IMG/VR virus record: IMGVR_UViG_3300028733_000012
Location: 1 to 25,642 of that record
Origin: a virus
Strand: one strand, 5' to 3'
Length of the DNA: 25,642 nucleotides
Part shown: positions 23,673-25,642 of the stretch, piece after piece
How the letters are laid out: every line of letters starts with the position of its first letter
How positions within the stretch are numbered: position 1 is the first letter of the stretch
Position numbers and translations under genes: made by a program
Notes under the pieces: model-generated
Seen by the model: only the letters and a program-made list of their open reading frames with translations
What the model was told of the DNA's origin: nothing
The model's database searches: none

Positions 23673-25062
23673 AATCCCTCTCAGCAATTAGGTCGAAGTC
23701 CAGCTTCTTGACTGCCCCATACTTCGCATACGTGCGCGAGAAGGTTGCAAAGTCTGCTCTTGTAAGCGTGTGGACGCCTTGACCCCATACGTACCTACGC
23801 TTGGCGATCAGAGGCGATACAACGTAAGGATAGATGGCAACAGGACCAAGCTCTACAGATAGGATGTCCCCTGCGTAGACACCGATCCAGTCAGTGTTGA
23901 AGTTGTAGTTGTTCGGGTAGCTGGTAGCTGGGGTCAGGGAACCAACCTCAATAGCATTGACCATCAATGTCACTCGCTGTTGCGTTGAGGTAATGCTCAC
24001 TAGCAATGGACCATCCTCTCCTGAGATTTCATAAGAGACGAGACCGTCGCCAATAGCCATGACCAACGATCCATTATCCACGTACAAGCCATCAGTTGAC
24101 CACAAAGGCCCCATCACCTTACCACTGGATGACCCTTCAAAGCCTAGACGCATCCACATTTCAAGTGTAAGCTCAGAATTCTTTCCAGTGTCATGCAAAA
24201 ATCCCTTACCGGGAAACACCACGGAAGGGTTTGGGTTGGAGATTAGGATAAGAGACGTGGAATCGCCATACACCAACGGGATACCGGTGGTTGACGCGGA
24301 TAGCTTGTTATCATATTTGATAACGTATGCCGTATCTCTGCCGAATCCATACTCTGGAATAGCTACGGCCTGATTGATACCCGCAAAATGTTGGAGACCG
24401 GACGCCTTGATTGGGGCTGAACTTGTTGTGCCGTGTTCAAGAATGATCTTCGATCCTCTACCCTGCCCTACTGACACTCCACCGATGAGGAAGTTGTATG
24501 TTGCTGGTGATGGGTAGTATGCTCGAATGCGGATACCTAGGTTCTGTACGTCTTCTGTAACCTTGGGACCGGGAAAAGTTGCATAAACCTGTTCCCACGC
24601 ATCAAGCTGAATTGTTACACGCGCTGCTGCATAATCAATCTGGTCGATTACGGCTGCGCTAGGATTGATCTTTGCGACGTTGCCCGCACTATTGACGAGA
24701 ACTACCTCAAAGAAGTTGAACAAACCAGACTCAAATCCCCAGAATCCAACATCAATGTTCTCCGTGAGGTTAATCTCGTCTGTCGTAATAATGTCAAGCT
24801 TCTTGATTTCAATATAGTGCTCTTGATCTGGAACGACACCAATTGTCGTTGTCGCGCTGGTCACCTTATAAGCTCCACCAATACCGGGGAACCTAGGAAC
24901 TCTGTCACGAATGAACGATGCGTAACTCTTGGCAGAGGCAGACCACAAAGAAACATCCTCATCGGCTTCTGTCAATAGCGTCAGATAAGTCAAATGATCG
25001 CTAAAAGACCACAAACCGATGGGATGTTCCCCGTACACTCTGTCACAATAGATGCTACTCAC
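23656..25062 (-). CDS. LamG/concanavalin-like phage structural (minor tail-type) protein
   Basis: A 468-residue beta-rich protein with few cysteines and no signal peptide or membrane segment. The N-terminus (EHPIGLWSFSD, residues 12-22) has the look of the first strand of actinophage minor tail proteins. Residues about 290-420 (ELTLEMWMRLGF, then SLVMAIGDGLVSYEI, then VTLMVNAIEVGSL, then WIGVYAGDILSVELGPVAIYP) follow the strand pattern of LamG-like jelly-roll domains, which often bind sugars. The start is GTG with only a weak AAGG just before it, which fits the leaderless start predicted by the -10 element 6 bases upstream. It overlaps the next gene by 17 bases, so the two are probably coupled in translation. 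A role in binding the host surface or decorating the virion is inference. Its place before the portal rather than after the tape measure is unusual for a tail-fibre gene. Confidence 0.7.
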   Translation of the reverse strand: MSSIYCDRVYGEHPIGLWSFSDHLTYLTLLTEADEDVSLWSASAKSYASFIRDRVPRFPGIGGAYKVTSATTTIGVVPDQEHYIEIKKLDIITTDEINLTENIDVGFWGFESGLFNFFEVVLVNSAGNVAKINPSAAVIDQIDYAAARVTIQLDAWEQVYATFPGPKVTEDVQNLGIRIRAYYPSPATYNFLIGGVSVGQGRGSKIILEHGTTSSAPIKASGLQHFAGINQAVAIPEYGFGRDTAYVIKYDNKLSASTTGIPLVYGDSTSLILISNPNPSVVFPGKGFLHDTGKNSELTLEMWMRLGFEGSSSGKVMGPLWSTDGLYVDNGSLVMAIGDGLVSYEISGEDGPLLVSITSTQQRVTLMVNAIEVGSLTPATSYPNNYNFNTDWIGVYAGDILSVELGPVAIYPYVVSPLIAKRRYVWGQGVHTLTRADFATFSRTYAKYGAVKKLDFDLIAERDYDVPD

Positions 25063-25068
25063 ACCTTG

Positions 25069-25077
25069 ATTATATCA
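25069..25077 (-). promoter_or_regulatory. Extended -10 promoter overlapping the reductase stop codon
   Basis: On the minus strand the reductase stop TGA is followed at once by TATAAT, giving TGATATAAT, a perfect extended -10 element. No -35 hexamer is seen 16-18 bases upstream. Six bases separate the hexamer from the GTG start at 25062, so the predicted first transcribed base is the start codon itself. This would begin the late structural transcription unit. The prediction rests on consensus match and position only. Confidence 0.55.
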
Positions 25078-25642
25078 GGTGATGTCTACGTCTTCGCATC
25101 CTGTTTCTGAGGAACACGCAAGTTCCTGAGAACCCTTTGTTCCGTCCTCTGATTCGTACAGTGGCAATAGTGACCAATTGACACTCGAAGGCATCTTGGC
25201 ATTCCACGCATCGAACTCTTCCTTGGTGACTGCCTGATAGGGAGCCTGCTTGTAAGAGTGCTCAGAAGCTGGCAGGAATGACACTCCACCGATTGCATCG
25301 AAGTTGTCGTATACCCAAGCTCCTACTCCCACCCACTCCTCTTCCTTGACATTGATCGTCACGGAAGGATTGTGTTCGGTCCAGTGCTCACGATAAAGCT
25401 TCCAGAGCGTTAGATGTTCGATTGCTGTCAAGTCCTTGGTGTACTTGACTCCCTTCGGTGCTGCCGTTGGGAAATAGAACACAGTGGTTGCGTCTGGCTT
25501 TGTTACATCAGGCTCCCACGGGATTCCTTCGTCCTTCATCAACTGCGTGAGCGGGTCTTTGTTGTCTGCTCGTACAGTCCTGAGGTAGTACTCTGAGTAC
25601 CAAGGATGAATACCGGAGGATACTCCTGTTAGCTGGCTCACC
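25075..25642 (-). CDS. nrdJ: Class II (adenosylcobalamin-dependent) ribonucleotide reductase, C-terminal fragment
   Basis: The gene enters from the right edge, so its true start is outside the window and the first codon seen (GTG, 25641-25639) is an internal valine. The 188 visible residues resemble the C-terminal part of monomeric, B12-dependent ribonucleotide reductases: SSGIHPWYSEYYLRTVR near residue 8, then the FYFPTAAPKG block near residue 56, and a C-terminal cysteine pair (ACSSETGC, C-x5-C) followed by an acidic tail. In this family the radical chemistry and the active-site cysteines lie upstream, and the mobile C-terminal pair re-reduces them. The best-known Lactobacillus enzyme has C-x4-C, so the spacing here is one residue longer. 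The enzyme makes deoxynucleotides for phage DNA synthesis without needing oxygen. The stop TGA (25077-25075) overlaps a promoter-like element for the next gene. Family call is from recognition of motifs, not a search. Confidence 0.85.
   Translation of the reverse strand, partial: VSQLTGVSSGIHPWYSEYYLRTVRADNKDPLTQLMKDEGIPWEPDVTKPDATTVFYFPTAAPKGVKYTKDLTAIEHLTLWKLYREHWTEHNPSVTINVKEEEWVGVGAWVYDNFDAIGGVSFLPASEHSYKQAPYQAVTKEEFDAWNAKMPSSVNWSLLPLYESEDGTKGSQELACSSETGCEDVDIT

Noticed and set aside
23672-23687. TTG at 23687 as start of the second LamG-like gene
   Set aside because: The ATG at 23672 has GAGAGGG directly upstream; the TTG has no site.
25060-25077. Readthrough of the reductase TGA into the following gene, which is in the same frame
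   Set aside because: Only four sense codons separate the TGA from the GTG start, but chance gives the same frame one time in three and no readthrough signal is seen; the promoter reading explains the bases better.

Overview
The window is a block of virion genes from a tailed, long-tailed (siphovirus-type) bacteriophage. Every supported gene reads on the minus strand, so transcription runs from base 25642 towards base 1. The order portal, maturation protease, major capsid protein, connector genes, tail tube, frameshifted tail chaperone, tape measure, distal tail protein and large tip protein is diagnostic. Base composition is near half GC by eye, starts include GTG and TTG, and Shine-Dalgarno sites are of the GGAGG type. 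The tape-measure motifs and the carbohydrate-binding tail modules are those I associate with phages of Actinobacteria. A large Streptomyces phage of the kind now placed in Stanwilliamsviridae (intermediate GC, very long tape measure) is my best guess from memory, not something the sequence proves.

Layout, in transcription order. (1) 25642-25075: 3' end of a class II ribonucleotide reductase gene, the only metabolic gene seen. (2) 25062-22377: two adjacent genes for beta-rich, LamG-like structural proteins. (3) 22358-18773: a small unknown protein, the portal, and a maturation protease that carries an acidic stretch and a coiled coil, probably the scaffold. (4) 18745-17681: major capsid protein, closed by a hairpin terminator. 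(5) 17597-14810: small unknown protein, head-tail adaptor and three further neck genes, packed with 1-14 bp overlaps. (6) 14749-14153: tail tube, with its own promoter and its own hairpin terminator. (7) 14051-13372: tail assembly chaperone pair joined by a -1 frameshift at GGGAAAC. (8) 13339-6173: a 2388-residue tape measure. (9) 6176-5604: small distal tail protein. (10) 5603-1: a minor tail protein of at least 1867 residues with a TTG start, still open at the window edge. No terminase, lysis, replication, tRNA, CRISPR or integrase gene is present.

Regulation is the most interesting part. Seven of the eight real gaps between genes carry a match to an extended -10 promoter, TGN-TA(T/C)A(A/C)T, with no recognisable -35. 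In three cases the -10 sits only 6 or 7 bases before an ATG or GTG, which predicts leaderless mRNAs. Two gaps, after the capsid gene and after the tail-tube gene, share a composite unit: GC-rich hairpin, then CCTTTGTCGT, then ATGATATA(A/C)T. The arrangement would let the phage end the two most abundant transcripts and restart transcription at once for the less abundant genes downstream. No gap between genes exceeds 300 bases.
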